Shown piece after piece: positions 10,402 through 20,710 of a stretch of 64,000 bases of DNA. The DNA is from Deroplatys truncata (lineage: Eukaryota; Arthropoda; Insecta; Mantodea; Mantidae), in contig CM060984.1 of assembly GCA_030765065.1 (NCBI GenBank), positions 106,931,488 through 106,995,487 of the forward strand, read 5' to 3'. The first letter of the stretch is position 1; each line of letters opens with the position of its first letter. The notes beneath the pieces were generated by a model. It saw nothing but the letters and a program-made list of their open reading frames with translations, was not told the origin of the DNA and ran no database searches. The position numbers were made by a program, and so were the translations under genes.

Positions 10402-11664
10402 AATCCCAGATACCCGACCTGACGTATATATAGCGCATTTTGTTTCAAACAAATGACAAAGTACTAACCTTATAAAGCTTAAGTTTAAAGTTTTGACGAT
10501 GCTACGTTGTTTAGTAATTGTTTGACAGCTACTAATAGTGAACTCTCAGCGAATTTGTAAGCATGGATAAAGCTGTCCATCGTTATGCAATACTTTCATT
10601 TGAAAGGTCTTAGTCCAACTAATATTAAAGCTGAGCTAGATTATACTCTGGGGGAGTTTGCTCCTTCATTTACAACAATATTGGGTGGCAGAGTTTAAAC
10701 GAGGTCGTACGAGTTGCCAAGACGAACATAGCAGTGGTCGACCAAATGAGGTGACCACGTCAGAAATTGTGAAGAAAATCCACAAAATGGTTTTGGTTGA
10801 CCGTCGACTGAGCGCGCAAGCTAGCAGACATCGTAGGCATTTCAAAAAGTGCTGTACATCGCACACTGGTGACACTGAAAATTTAGACATGAGAAAGCTG
10901 TCCGCAAGATGGCTGCCGCGTTTACTCAAAACGAACAAAAGCAGCGTCGTGAGGATGCTTCAGTCAAGTTTTGGCGATGTTTCGCTGCAATAAAGCCAAT
11001 TTTTGCGTCGATTCCTAACCATAGATAAAACATGGGTCCATCACTTCGCACCTGAGACGAAGGAACAGTCAAAACAGTGAATTGAAAGGGGAGAATTGGC
11101 TCCAAAGAAGGCGAATACAGTTCCATCTTCAGGCAAGGTCATGGCGTGAGTTTTATGGGACGCGCGTGGGGGGGATAATTTTCATTGATTATCTTCAAAA
11201 AGGAAAAACAATTCAATGGAGAGTATTATGCAAACTTGTAGCAGCATTTGAATGATGAAATCAAGCAAAAACAGCCGCATTTAGTGGAAAAGAAACTTTT
11301 GTTTCAAGACAATGCACCAGTTCACACATCCATTATCGCCATGGGCAAAATAAATGAGTTAAAGTTAGATATGCTTCCTCATGCACCCTATTCGCAAGAC
11401 TTAGCCCCCTCTGATTATTTTCTGTTTCCAAAGTTGAAGAAACGGCTTGGTGGTTAAAGATTCGCCAACAATGAAGAGGTGAAGTTTGCAGTTGATGGCT
11501 GCTTTGCAAAACTCAACGGTTCTTACTATAAACAGGGTATTGAAACTGTTGAACATCGCTGGGAAAAGTGTATCGAGCTGAAAGGAGACTATGCAGAGAA
11601 ATAAAGATGTTTTTTCCCCAACATTTTTGTGTTTTCTTTGTTAGGTCGGGTACTTCTGGGACAG
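10402..11664 (+). mobile_element. Mariner element, near full length, inactive
   Basis: About 1.26 kb with terminal inverted repeats. The left end carries TCCCAGATACCCGACCTGAC (about 10404-10423). The right end (11640-11663), reverse-complemented, reads GTCCCAGAAGTACCCGACC and so matches with small differences. A degenerate transposase fills the interior. Length and layout are those of a classic mariner. A SINE-D copy begins close to its right end. Confidence 0.85.
10563..11604 (+). pseudogene. Mariner transposase pseudogene (D,D34D, irritans-like)
   Basis: The frame starts at ATG 10563 (MDKAVHRYAIL) and breaks within about 20 codons. The helix-turn-helix region continues in another frame (FHLKGLSPTNIKAELD, about 10590-10640). 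It shifts again to WVAEFKRGRTSCQDEH and NEVTTSEIVKKIHKMVL near 10680-10800. DIVGISKSAVHR near 10830 is in a further frame and is followed by DMRKLSARWLPRLL. In the catalytic core IDKTW (about 11020-11037) holds the first Asp, with the usual Glu after it changed to Lys. QDNAPVHT has the second Asp codon at 11308 and LAPSDYF has the third at 11413. Their spacing is exactly 34 intervening residues, the mariner D34D signature. The C-terminus ends YAEK at the stop 11602-11604. Three acids survive, but four or more frameshifts and an in-frame stop after RLGG make the copy dead. Confidence 0.9.
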
Positions 11665-11689
11665 CACTCGTATCCTCTTATACGTACAC

Positions 11690-12190
11690 CTTATCTTCTG
11701 ATACGGAGGGGACTCAACCCGATCCACGAGGGGGCGTCCTCGAGAGAAGGATGAGGCAATAAGAGACTCCGGGCGGTTGAACTCAGGAATGACGGTACAG
11801 CAATGACAGGGTCCCTGCGTTTCCAGAAGTAGACATTCCGGAAGACAGACAGGCAAACCGGGGACCCCACCTCATCGCACACAGAGGGGCTCCAACGCCC
11901 CTCAAAAGTTCTAATACCATGGTAGTCAGCCAGACGAGGGACGGAGAGAGTTACAAAAAGCATCCTTTTTCCTGTCGCGCTGCACCGAAGCCATCGCCGA
12001 CACTTTCGGTCCAGAAAGAGACCAGTGGAATGAAGGATGCATGCATTGAAGAAATGGAGGGTCAGAAAATTCCCTAGGAAACCCCCGGAAAAACTTATGG
12101 GTCAGAGTGGACAGTTGCCGAGGATCGATCCCGGGACCTCCCGAATGCGGCCCACTGATGTTGCTGCCTAAGCCACCCCGCTCGTTTATA
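11690..12190 (-). mobile_element. SINE-D copy 1 (tRNA-derived, ~500 bp, minus)
   Basis: The right end, read on the minus strand, has a tRNA-like head: GAGCGGGGTGGC (box A-like) near 12175-12186 and GGGATCGATCC (box B-like) near 12120-12135. The body shares ordered blocks with 18715-19260: acgagggggcg, aggaatgacggt, agcaatgacagggtcc, tttccagaa and agcatcctttt. It is GC-rich relative to its surroundings and carries no coding sequence. Confidence 0.65.
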
Positions 12191-12239
12191 CTTACTAATG
12201 CATGATGTATAATAATGACATTAATCACAAAGTCATCAG

Positions 12240-12322
12240 TCATAAGCACGCTTAGGAATTTCAAAGCATTAAAGCCATGACGAAAGGAAATGACGTTATG
12301 CAGTGACGTCGCAGGTAACAAA
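12240..12322 (+). repeat. Dispersed block shared with 23.6 kb
   Basis: The segment gcattaaagccatgacg, gaaaggaaatg and gcagtgacgtcgcagg recurs, reverse-complemented and with an insertion, at about 23575-23660 beside SINE-C. Both copies also contain a cttaggaatttc motif, in opposite orientations relative to the block. It may be a SINE body segment. Confidence 0.55.
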
Positions 12323-12593
12323 TAAGCCAACCGTGTGTTGCCGTTTGCAGGCAGCGATTTATTGCAATACCAGTACAACCCTCAGCTCTGTTCGCGGCAC
12401 TGTGTTGAATGAGCAGTGCTGTCTCTTTCTCCTACTTACCCTCCCCAAATCTCTCTCACATGCGCAAGGAGTTGTGCGGTGCAAGTCATGTTATGTTCCG
12501 ATCTGCATTCACAGTAAGTCAACAACTTTCACGTCAACATTCAGCAGAGCAAACAGTCTTATCAGCATACTTAAACAGGACAGCAATATAAAG

Positions 12594-12730
12594 CCCACCT
12601 CTGTGGTGTAGGGATAGCCCATCTGCCTCATATCAAGAGGTCCCGTGTTGGAATCTTGGTTAGGGCGAATTACTAGGGTAAGGTACCTTCCGGATTCTTC
12701 TCTTATCCTGAAAAGACAAACGTAGAGCAA
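12594..12730 (+). mobile_element. tRNA-like SINE fragment
   Basis: The segment cccacctctgtggtgtaggg followed by atagcc is box A-like, and the block ccgtgttggaatcttgg sits at box B distance. A short body resembling aaggtaccttccgg follows. It is decayed and the only copy seen. Confidence 0.45.
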
Positions 12731-12744
12731 CTTAAGTTATTATA

Positions 12745-14380
12745 CGGACCCCGGATTATTTGGTATAATTTCATCCATTTCATTCATCGTTCGATATGAC
12801 CTACCAGGTTAAAGGAGGTTAAACCAAAAATAGAGCGTGCGGTCTCAAACCGCGCGTAAAGCATTCAGCATATAGCAGCAATGTAGATGCAGTCGATACA
12901 ACACCACATAGTCGATGGTTGTACGAATTATGTAGCAGTGAAGGGTTTAATGGGATACTTTCTCGTACATTTGATATATTGCTATGTTGTATACAATCTT
13001 GTTCATAAATATATGGGTAATATGTTACAGGTTCAAATGAAAAATTTAAAAATGCAGTGATAATCCAATGATACTAGTATTATAAATAGAGAAATGCTAT
13101 TGTTGGGTGTGTGCGCACGCGCACGTGTGGTACTCTCCGGAACTATTCAGCTGAGTTTAAGAATTCTTTCACCATTGAAAAACACTTTTATTCTAGACGG
13201 AAATAGTCACTAAAGGATTTCAAAATGCATTAAACCTATGGGCAGTCACATTTAAGGGTTTTTTATATTCATGTCATCCAAATTCAATCTCGTTTCTTTG
13301 AACACGAACATCAAGGAATTTTTTCTTTCCTTTGTTGTGAACATGGCAGATATTTATTTAATAATTTCCAACCCAAAAGACTAATAGACGAGGCTTAAAG
13401 TCTTTAAACTTGATATTTGAGGGGGGGGCGTTGCATATAAATGTGCACATCACCAAATTTACCTCTGAACATTCTTGTTGTTAAGTATTACTGTTTATTC
13501 TTTTATTTCGTTTTTAACCTTCTTTTTAGTAGTGGCCCCTTTATCCACTAGTGACCTGTATTATATTAAGGAAGCGTAGAGTTCATAGATGGAAGTAGTA
13601 AACAACATTTATAAAGTACAAGTCAGTTTAAGGTTAACAGTAATAGATATTTATTCAATAAAACAATATAAGGATTGGCTAAATATCTAAGGTAAATCCT
13701 TTTTTGTATTAATTATATATGTAATAGACAATTAAATGAATTAAGTAACTTAAAGATGTTACTACAAATCCACAATTATATTTATAAGGCTCACGTTCAG
13801 GTAAATATTGGCTTTAAACGTTAAACGGGATCTTATCCCCTGGTACTGAATACCAATTTGAATATGACTGCTGCACTATTTGACTCTTTCGTTAAGTTTT
13901 ACATTTATTTTGTATTTATTTTAATTTAATTAATTTTAGTAAAATTTCCATAACCTCTTTTCATTTAATCCAAAGTAAATAAACTGCTAACTATATCAAC
14001 TAGGACTATAGTCCATCATTACTTGAATTACCTTTAATGAGTAATGGTTGCTTCATACTATACAACCAAACATGTGAACAGCACTTTCAGCTGTCACAAC
14101 TATATTCCAACCTGAGAATTTCCTTTCCACGTGGATGTTGGAGTTCTTAACCTCCAAAACCTTTCAATTTTACTATTGTACTTGTTCAGCAACAAGCGAC
14201 TCAAACGCTTCCACGGAAATTGGACAAACTCAGCACAAGTCGTACTAGGCATTAAACGAGATCCACTCAACAATAACCGAATTTTCCTCCTTTGTGTAAA
14301 ACCGTTTAACTTCCATTTACTTGAATGTATGGTACTGTTCTTTAACAGAAACACACTGTCTCAATTTATTTCAGTGAATT
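12745..14380. other. Unassigned AT-rich sequence
   Basis: No coding or repeat evidence. It contains a short alternating tract gtgtgtgcgcacgcgcacgtg near 13106-13126 and a poly-G run at about 13421-13429. The frame at 14100-14354 (minus) is not recognised. Confidence 0.5.
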
Positions 14381-14390
14381 TATATTATAA

Positions 14391-14771
14391 GGGCGGCGCC
14401 GTGGCCGAGTGGTTAGACCCCTCGCCTCTCACCAAGGCGCCTCTCACCTGGGTTCAATCCCAGGGGCCCAATGTAGGATTTGTGGTGGACAAAGCGGCGT
14501 CTGGGCGTTTTTCTCCGGATTCTCTGGTTTCCCACGCCATTCATTCCACCAACTGCTCCATCATCACCTTTCCTTTCACCCATTATGCCGTTATTTCGTT
14601 TCATCTACTTCCTTCATCCCATACCAGGCATCGGGCTGATCACCCATCCTGGACATTCTGTCTGCTCCATGAAAGAGTCTGCTCCTCGACGGACCTCTGC
14701 TCCCAGGCACCCGCCTGTAAGTTCTGGAGGGGTGTAGGTTCTACATAAGATGAACAGTGAATGAATGAATC
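14391..14771 (+). mobile_element. SINE-A copy 1, full length with target duplication
   Basis: Starts with a Leu/Ser-type tRNA-like head: GCCGTGGCCGAGTGGTTAGA (box A) near 14397-14417, a long variable arm, and GGGTTCAATCCC (box B) near 14450-14462. A GC-rich body follows (gtggacaaagcggcgtctgg, tgatcacccatcctggac). The tail is gaatgaatgaat. A perfect 10-bp target duplication TATATTATAA brackets it at 14381-14390 and 14772-14781, which fixes both ends and shows retrotransposition. The only relative here is 37420-37738. Confidence 0.9.
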
Positions 14772-15049
14772 TATATTATAAAAGTAAGCATTACTATAAA
14801 GGGTTAAACAGGACCTCGCCCTTTTACTGCTTTGCTTTACCAATTAGCAGTTTAAGTTAGAAAACAATCTCATCCAAAATCGCGTTAGATAAACTCTTTG
14901 CGGAACATATATTATTTTACAAATCGTGAAACAACCGAACCGGCAGATATTTTTCAAACTCGGAAAAATATGTATATCCGCCTGGTGTAGATACAATACA
15001 TAAATAACCCGCATACTATACCGCAAACCTTGTGGTTTACTCCACATAT

Positions 15050-15840
15050 ACGATTCTGAAGGTGAATTGCCCGTTTGAGCTTCCCTCGACTCTGGAATAG
15101 ACTTCCTCAGTGTCGTTTAATAGTAAGCTGTTCTTCGATGTTGCCTCCTGAGGTTATCATAGAGTACTGTTCCCTCGGCAATCCAGCAACCGAGAGCAGG
15201 TCGCCCACGTTTACCTGGACGGGATGTTAATCGCCACAGTACTCAGCCGCAAACGCGTCTTTACCTGTGCGATATAGAAGGTGAATAAATATTTTCACAA
15301 GCTTTTATGTGTGTGGTCAATGGGTGGAGTTTAGCTTCTAACACTGACATTGGCTGGGTCTCGGCGAGCCACTTGGGCGGTTATGCGTCTAAGTGGCGAC
15401 CAATTTGCTTAACTTGGTTGGCCGCCTGCTGGTCATCAAGTTAAGCAGTTCGGCTGGCAGTGAAGCAGGATGGAATTTGAGTATGAGTTTGGGGAATATC
15501 CAAGTTAGCAGGCGGGACACTACTAAACGGTCACTCATCCAGCTAGTGACCAAGCCCAATGGTCCCTCGGCCTACCCGGCTAGGCAGATTTATACTCCCG
15601 GCCGGGACGAAGGGAGTGCAGGGAGGGGTTGGGCCGCCTACCATTTGACTCTCTTTCCTCAAACGGCCATCTTGGATGGATAACTATCGCCATGTTGGAT
15701 GGTATACCGGTGATTTCCCTCATCGCCATATTGGATGTGTTCTTGTCATGATGAAGGGTGACGCCAAATTGGTTGTATGCTTCATAGCGGGTATGATTTT
15801 AACACAACTGGTATACTTTACTTTCAGAATCTGAAAAACT
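15050..15840. other. GC-rich unit of unknown origin
   Basis: Balanced to GC-rich DNA between AT-rich flanks. A 96-codon plus-strand frame (15393-15683) is not recognised. At 15664-15738 three spaced copies of GCCAT-n-TTGGATG occur; read on the minus strand they are ATCCAANATGGC, resembling YY1-type sites found in some retrotransposon 5' regions. It may be a piece of a larger retroelement. Confidence 0.35.
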
Positions 15841-15889
15841 GACAAAACTTTTTATGGGAAGCAACCGGGGCAGAGAACCGTACGTAAGT

Positions 15890-16368
15890 CAATGGGTCCT
15901 TTGTGCTTCTACGTGACTCTTTGGAAGGGAAGAATTGGGTCTCTCTCAAAGGAGACCAGATCCGGGTGACGACGTGCGCAAGCTTGGATGGAGTTCCCAA
16001 TTCGAACGCATCTTACTCCGCTCAAGCTCACTCCACACCCTTGACTTTCTGGGATCCCCAGAAGGGGCGCCCGCCCGAGAGCACCTGGAGACAGGACCTA
16101 ACTGAACAGTCCGACCGACGACAGCAAGAAATCTCTACAAAGCGCAACTCCACCCCCAAATCGACGTGGGTCTTTCAACCCTGAAACACACGATGAAGGA
16201 AATTATGGGTACAGGAATTGAACCGAAGGAAGGTTGATAGAGAAGGAAGTATCCCAGAATTCGCTTACTGACCAGGGAAAACTACGAAAGCCCCAGGGTC
16301 AGAGAGGGCGGTCGCCGGGAATCATACCCGGGATCTCCGCTCACGTTACCCCGCAGCCATCTCGCTCG
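15890..16368 (-). mobile_element. SINE-D-like copy 3 (tRNA-derived, minus)
   Basis: The right end on the minus strand reads GAGCGAGATGGCTGCG (box A-like, about 16352-16367) and GGGTATGATTCCC (box B-like, about 16318-16331). A GTCAG-type region and gttttccctggtcag follow. The head organisation matches the other SINE-D copies; the distal body is more diverged, so the left end is uncertain. Confidence 0.55.
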
Positions 16369-16823
16369 GTGTTTTAACTTCAAAAGCTACCACTAGAGAT
16401 TCCTTTAACCTCGTAGAGATCTGCAGTAATTACCCATTTGCTTAAAAATTGCACAACTACACTATAGGTACTGCTATAAATCACAGATTAACTTACAACT
16501 TCCATAAACTAACCAGGTTCTCATTCTGAATCCTATACCTAATACGTTCAGTGTTTAAAAGCTAACTTTGTGTATAAGTATTTTCAATTCTTCATGCATA
16601 AAACTGCACCACTTGGCTTATCGGGACACAGCTTTGTGCATTTACACCATAGAATTCGTCAACCTTAAACATACGACTGATATTTTCAACTCCTTACGTA
16701 CAAATGTGCACAATTTCACCAACCAGTCAAAAAGTGGGACACTTGCGTTAGCTCTCAGCGCCTTTCAAAAACTGCTCTACCTATATGTTCCACTCCTTAC
16801 AGAATACATCCATCCAGCGCCGG

Positions 16824-17121
16824 TGTCTTCATCCTGTAGTGGTTACCATGCTAGCCTCTAGTTCCCGAGATCGCGAGTTCAAACCCGGGGGAGGGCGATG
16901 GATTTTTTTCGGGCATAAAAATTCTTAGCTTGGCTTCCTTCGGGAGAGAAGTAAAGCAGGTGGTCTCGCGTCGTAGATTTGCGGCACGTAAAAGAACCTC
17001 AATGCCTGATAAAGAGGCCTCTTACCAAAATTTCCGGTCTTTCAGGCTCAATATAGAATGGGACGCTAAGCACCACAGCAGTTAAGGGCGTCCATAAATA
17101 AAACTCAATTTAATTTTAATT
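16824..17121 (+). mobile_element. SINE-B copy 1, full length with target duplication
   Basis: The tRNA-like head has TAGTGGTTACCATGCTAGCC (box A region, 16838-16857) and GAGTTCAAACCCGG (box B, about 16876-16889). The body carries tgataaagaggcctct, and the 3' end is ccataaataaaactcaattt. A 9-bp target duplication CAGCGCCGG lies at 16815-16823 and 17122-17130. Two more copies lie at 30125 and 31978. Confidence 0.9.
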
Positions 17122-17397
17122 CAGCGCCGGCTGAAATAGTAGCATCGCATAAAAGCTGAAATTATTTCCAAGTTCTTCGTGTCTTACTATATTCGCAGAG
17201 AGTCGTATATTACGTTATTCAAACCATTCTTTGACCAGAAGAATAATTTTATTCTTCCGTTTTGCTTTAGTAAATTTAAATGAAGTTTAAATGTGAAATT
17301 AGTTTTTTTTCTTTCTTTCCAGTCTTAATAATTGGATTTTCATCCTTCAATTTGATATTTTATCATGCAGGAACAATGCTTAAATTTTAAAAATATT

Positions 17398-18200
17398 TGT
17401 ACTTTCTCTACCACCCAAAAATTCTATATTTCATCGGAAATATATGTTTTGAGACCCCTGAATCCAAAAAAAGTAATTTTCAGAAAAATGTCCGTGAATA
17501 TGTATGTGTGCGCCTGCATGCGTACGTGCGTGCGTGCGTGTGTGTGTAGTATTTATACTCAGCACCTGCAAAAAAATGCGACACGAAGATTTTCAAGAAA
17601 ATAAATGGAACATCTTTCGAGGTTTTTTATTTATTAAAAAATGGTTGTAACGATTTTAATTAAATTACAATGTATAAAAAATTTATATATTACACATAAA
17701 ATGTATCTATATCTTGAATTTTCTGGGTATAGCTTGTGAAGTTCTCTTCATTTGGAAGGACATTTATATAATCTTGCATAACTAGCAAACTATATCACTA
17801 GTTAAGTGATTTATAAAAATGTACAACACAAAAAATGTAGATCTTTATAAAACACATCATTTATTCCAATTAACTTTTTTGTGGCATCAGCCATTTCCGA
17901 ATTTCCGAAAAAAATCGTTTTTAATGGTTCAAAGTGTTCTTTTCAGGTATTAAGAATTTTCAGCTGTTTCTCAAATATCATAGGACGAGAATGAAATTTG
18001 AAGGTCAGCGTATACCGTCCAGTTCTTAAACATTTGACTATCGCTATTCCCTTATAGCTATATCTATATAGAATAAAGAAATGTATGCTATTGCTATTAT
18101 CGAAAAGATTTATCTCGATTAAAATGAAGCAGATAGAAAAATAAATTTTCGTAAGAATAATTTATATGCCCACTAATAAGCCATAGAGAATAGAGAAAGA
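17398..18200 (+). mobile_element. R1 dispersed repeat, copy d
   Basis: Plus-oriented copy opening tgtactttctctacc at 17398. The microsatellite is interrupted (gtgcgtgcgtgcgtgtgtgtg near 17525-17547). The distal half is agttcttaaacatttgac near 18022. It ends gagaatagagaaag near 18188-18201 without the terminal hairpin. Confidence 0.85.
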
Positions 18201-18204
18201 AGTG

Positions 18205-18714
18205 AAAATGGCACCATATATGGCATTTAGTACTGTGAATTCTGCACCAATTTCTAGAACAAATCATAACCTTTGCACAATTTGGAGCAGAGGCGAGTTT
18301 ACTTCTCCAGTTTTGCTTTGAACAGCTTTTTTCCCTGAATAACATTTTCTATTAATTATGAATGACCTGTTTTCTGAGAAGCCATGGAAAATACGTATAT
18401 TAAATTTTTGGATAATAAAACAACTTCTAAGTGCTCTTGTGGATCTTCTTTGATGGTAATAAGAGGATTGGGTATTTTTTGATGAATAAATGCTGATAAG
18501 TTTTAATTAAAAGATGGTATAGTTGAGAAAAAAGTTCTACCTTCCTTGGTAAACAAAATAGTTGGATAAAACTAGATCGGCGAAGTTGGGAGGCATTCAC
18601 CTACATTCTGTAAAACTTTCAGTCTAGTTTTCGAGATATTGGGCCGTGAATTTAGCAGATTTAACGTTGGTGGATAGCCTTTTAATCTCACCTTGCAATA
18701 GAACGTGTAACACA
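18205..18714. other. Unassigned AT-rich sequence
   Basis: No feature supported. Confidence 0.5.
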
Positions 18715-19260
18715 GAGGACTCGACACTGATTCAGGAATAAGGATATTGTACCGATGCCCCACGAGGGGGCGCCCCCGTGAGGGAGGGATGAGGTGAGAG
18801 GAGACACCAAATGGCTAGAACCAGGAGTGACGGCTCAGCAATGGCAGGGTCCTTAAGTTTCCAGATAATGACATCCCGGTAGTCGGACGGCAGACGGGGG
18901 ACACTCCCCGCACATAGGTTCCAACGCCTTCCAAAGGGGCGGTCTGCATATCCCGGCAACCAGCAGAAGACCGAGGGACTGAGAAAGTTCACAGAGAGCA
19001 TCCTTTTCCCCTACCACATCAACCGGAACACGATCGTCGACACTACCAACACTAAAATACACCTAACGTGGTGAAGGATGAATAAAATTATTAATGGAAC
19101 AATTCAGAGGGAGAGGACATTCGGGGGATGAGAGAAACCACTCCAGCATCCACCTGATGACCAGAGAAAACTCCGATAAAACCCTTCGATCAGAGTGGGC
19201 GTTCATCGGGAATCCGAATACGAGTCGAATGCGTTACCGCGGCGCCACTTCGCTTGGTTA
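18715..19260 (-). mobile_element. SINE-D copy 2 (tRNA-derived, minus)
   Basis: Same ordered blocks as copy 1: acgagggggcgc, caggagtgacggc, agcaatggcagggtcc, tttccagat and agcatcctttt. It ends with a decayed tRNA-like head read on the minus strand (aagcgaagtggcgccg, near 19240-19257). Possible short target duplication CTCGAC at 18721-18726 and 19263-19268. Confidence 0.65.
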
Positions 19261-19283
19261 ATCTCGACTTAAAGTGTCACTTA

Positions 19284-20127
19284 TTACTTTATCTACTATG
19301 TATAGTAAGTAGGGGAAATCTTGCATTTCACCCAAAATTCGATGTGGATTTTTCACCGGTAAAGCGTATTTTGAGACCCTCTGAATCCAAATAAAGCAAT
19401 TTTGGAAACATGTACGTGTGTGCGTCTGTGAACACCATAACTCAAAAACGAAAAGTCAGATGTATAGCAAACTTAGTATTTACGTTCAATACAAATATTG
19501 CGACACGAAGATTTTCAACGGAATCCTCCCACTCCAAACTACTTTTTGCATGAAACAGTTTTCGAAATGTTTTATTCTCTAAAACATGGCTATAACGCTT
19601 TTTAAAATAACCTATGAAAGGTATTTACTTCACGAATAAAGTGTTTATCTAGAATTTTAGGGGAATAGTCTATTAATTCCTTTTCATTCAAAAGGAACTG
19701 TGTATAATCTTGTATAACTGGTAAAAGTAAACGTAAAATCATAGACAAAAACGTACTACACAAAAAATGTTGACCTCCATAAAACTCAGAATTTATTTCC
19801 AATAAGCATTTTGTTGCATAAGCCATTTCTAACAGCTTCGAATAGTTCATTTCTTGGTCATTCTCTTAAAGTCTTTACAACATTCAGTTGTTTCTCGCAA
19901 CTACATGGAAATAGTAATGGAAATTTAAGACTACCATATAGCGTCTAGTTCTTAAACATTTGACTGTCGCTGTTCCCTTTGTATCCATAACGAAATGTGT
20001 AATGTAGCTATTTCTGCAAAAGTTTGTTTGGATTAAAATGTAGTAGATGGAGAAATAAGCTTGAGTAATAATAGCTTATATACCCATTAATAAAATAAGA
20101 GAATAGAGAAAGTCAAGCGTATCAGGT
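19284..20127 (+). mobile_element. R1 copy e, first of a head-to-tail trio
   Basis: Opens ttactttatctactatg. The microsatellite is short (gtgtgtgcgtctg). It ends gaatagagaaagtcaagc at 20101-20118 followed directly by the TTTTTACTTTCTC start of copy f, so the two are adjacent head to tail. Confidence 0.9.
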
Positions 20128-20257
20128 TTTTACTTTCTCTACTACGTATAGTATGGGAAATATTCTATTCCACCCAAAAATTCGATACCAAGATTTCACC
20201 AGAAATACATGTTTTGAGACCCGCTGAATCCGAAAAAAATGCATTTTTAGAAACATG

Positions 20258-20313
<56 letters not shown>

Positions 20314-20710
20314 TGTCTGTCTGTGTGTGGCTGTGTGTCTGTGAACAGCATAACTCAGAAACGAACAGTCGGATAAACACCAAACTTGGTATTTAGGTTC
20401 AGTATCTTCCACAGATGCGACACGAAGGTTTTCAAGAAAATCCCCCACCCCAGATTACGCTTTACATGGAACATTTTTCGAAAATTTTAATTTTCTCAAA
20501 AATGGCTCTGACGATTTTGATTAAAATATCATATGTTTAAGATATTTTCATGACAAATGAATTGTATATCTCGAATATTCTGGGAATGTCTCCAAAAGTA
20601 TTCTTCATTGTGAACGACTTTTGCATAACTGGTAAACCATAAGAGACAGACAAAATTTTACTACACAAAAACTGTAGATTGCGTTTAAATACACAATTTG
20701 TCATATACAT
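20128..20710 (+). mobile_element. R1 copy f, 3'-truncated
   Basis: Opens tttactttctctactacg. It includes the longest microsatellite of the family and stops within the tcatatacattttt block, where copy g begins. The missing distal 350 bp do not reappear after copy g, so this is truncation or unequal recombination rather than simple nesting. Confidence 0.9.
20261..20340 (+). repeat. (GT)26 plus GTCT/GTGT microsatellite in R1 copy f
   Basis: Pure GT from 20261 to 20312, then GTCT- and GTGT-type units to 20340. It sits at the fixed R1 microsatellite position between aacatgtcc and gaacagcataactc. Confidence 0.95.

Noticed and set aside
14391..14470. True tRNA-Leu or tRNA-Ser gene
   Set aside because: The tRNA-like part continues into a 300-bp body and tail with a 10-bp target duplication, and a second copy exists at 37.4 kb. 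It is a SINE head.
16838..16890. True tRNA gene at the start of SINE-B
   Set aside because: Same reasoning: repeated body and target duplication show a SINE, and the acceptor stem is not formed.
20122..20448. Open frames of 60-108 codons around the GT repeat (His/Thr-, Val/Cys- or Ser-rich)
   Set aside because: They are translations of the GT/CA microsatellite and its R1 flanks. The same spurious frames recur at 34.4, 25.4, 24.1 and 63.7 kb.
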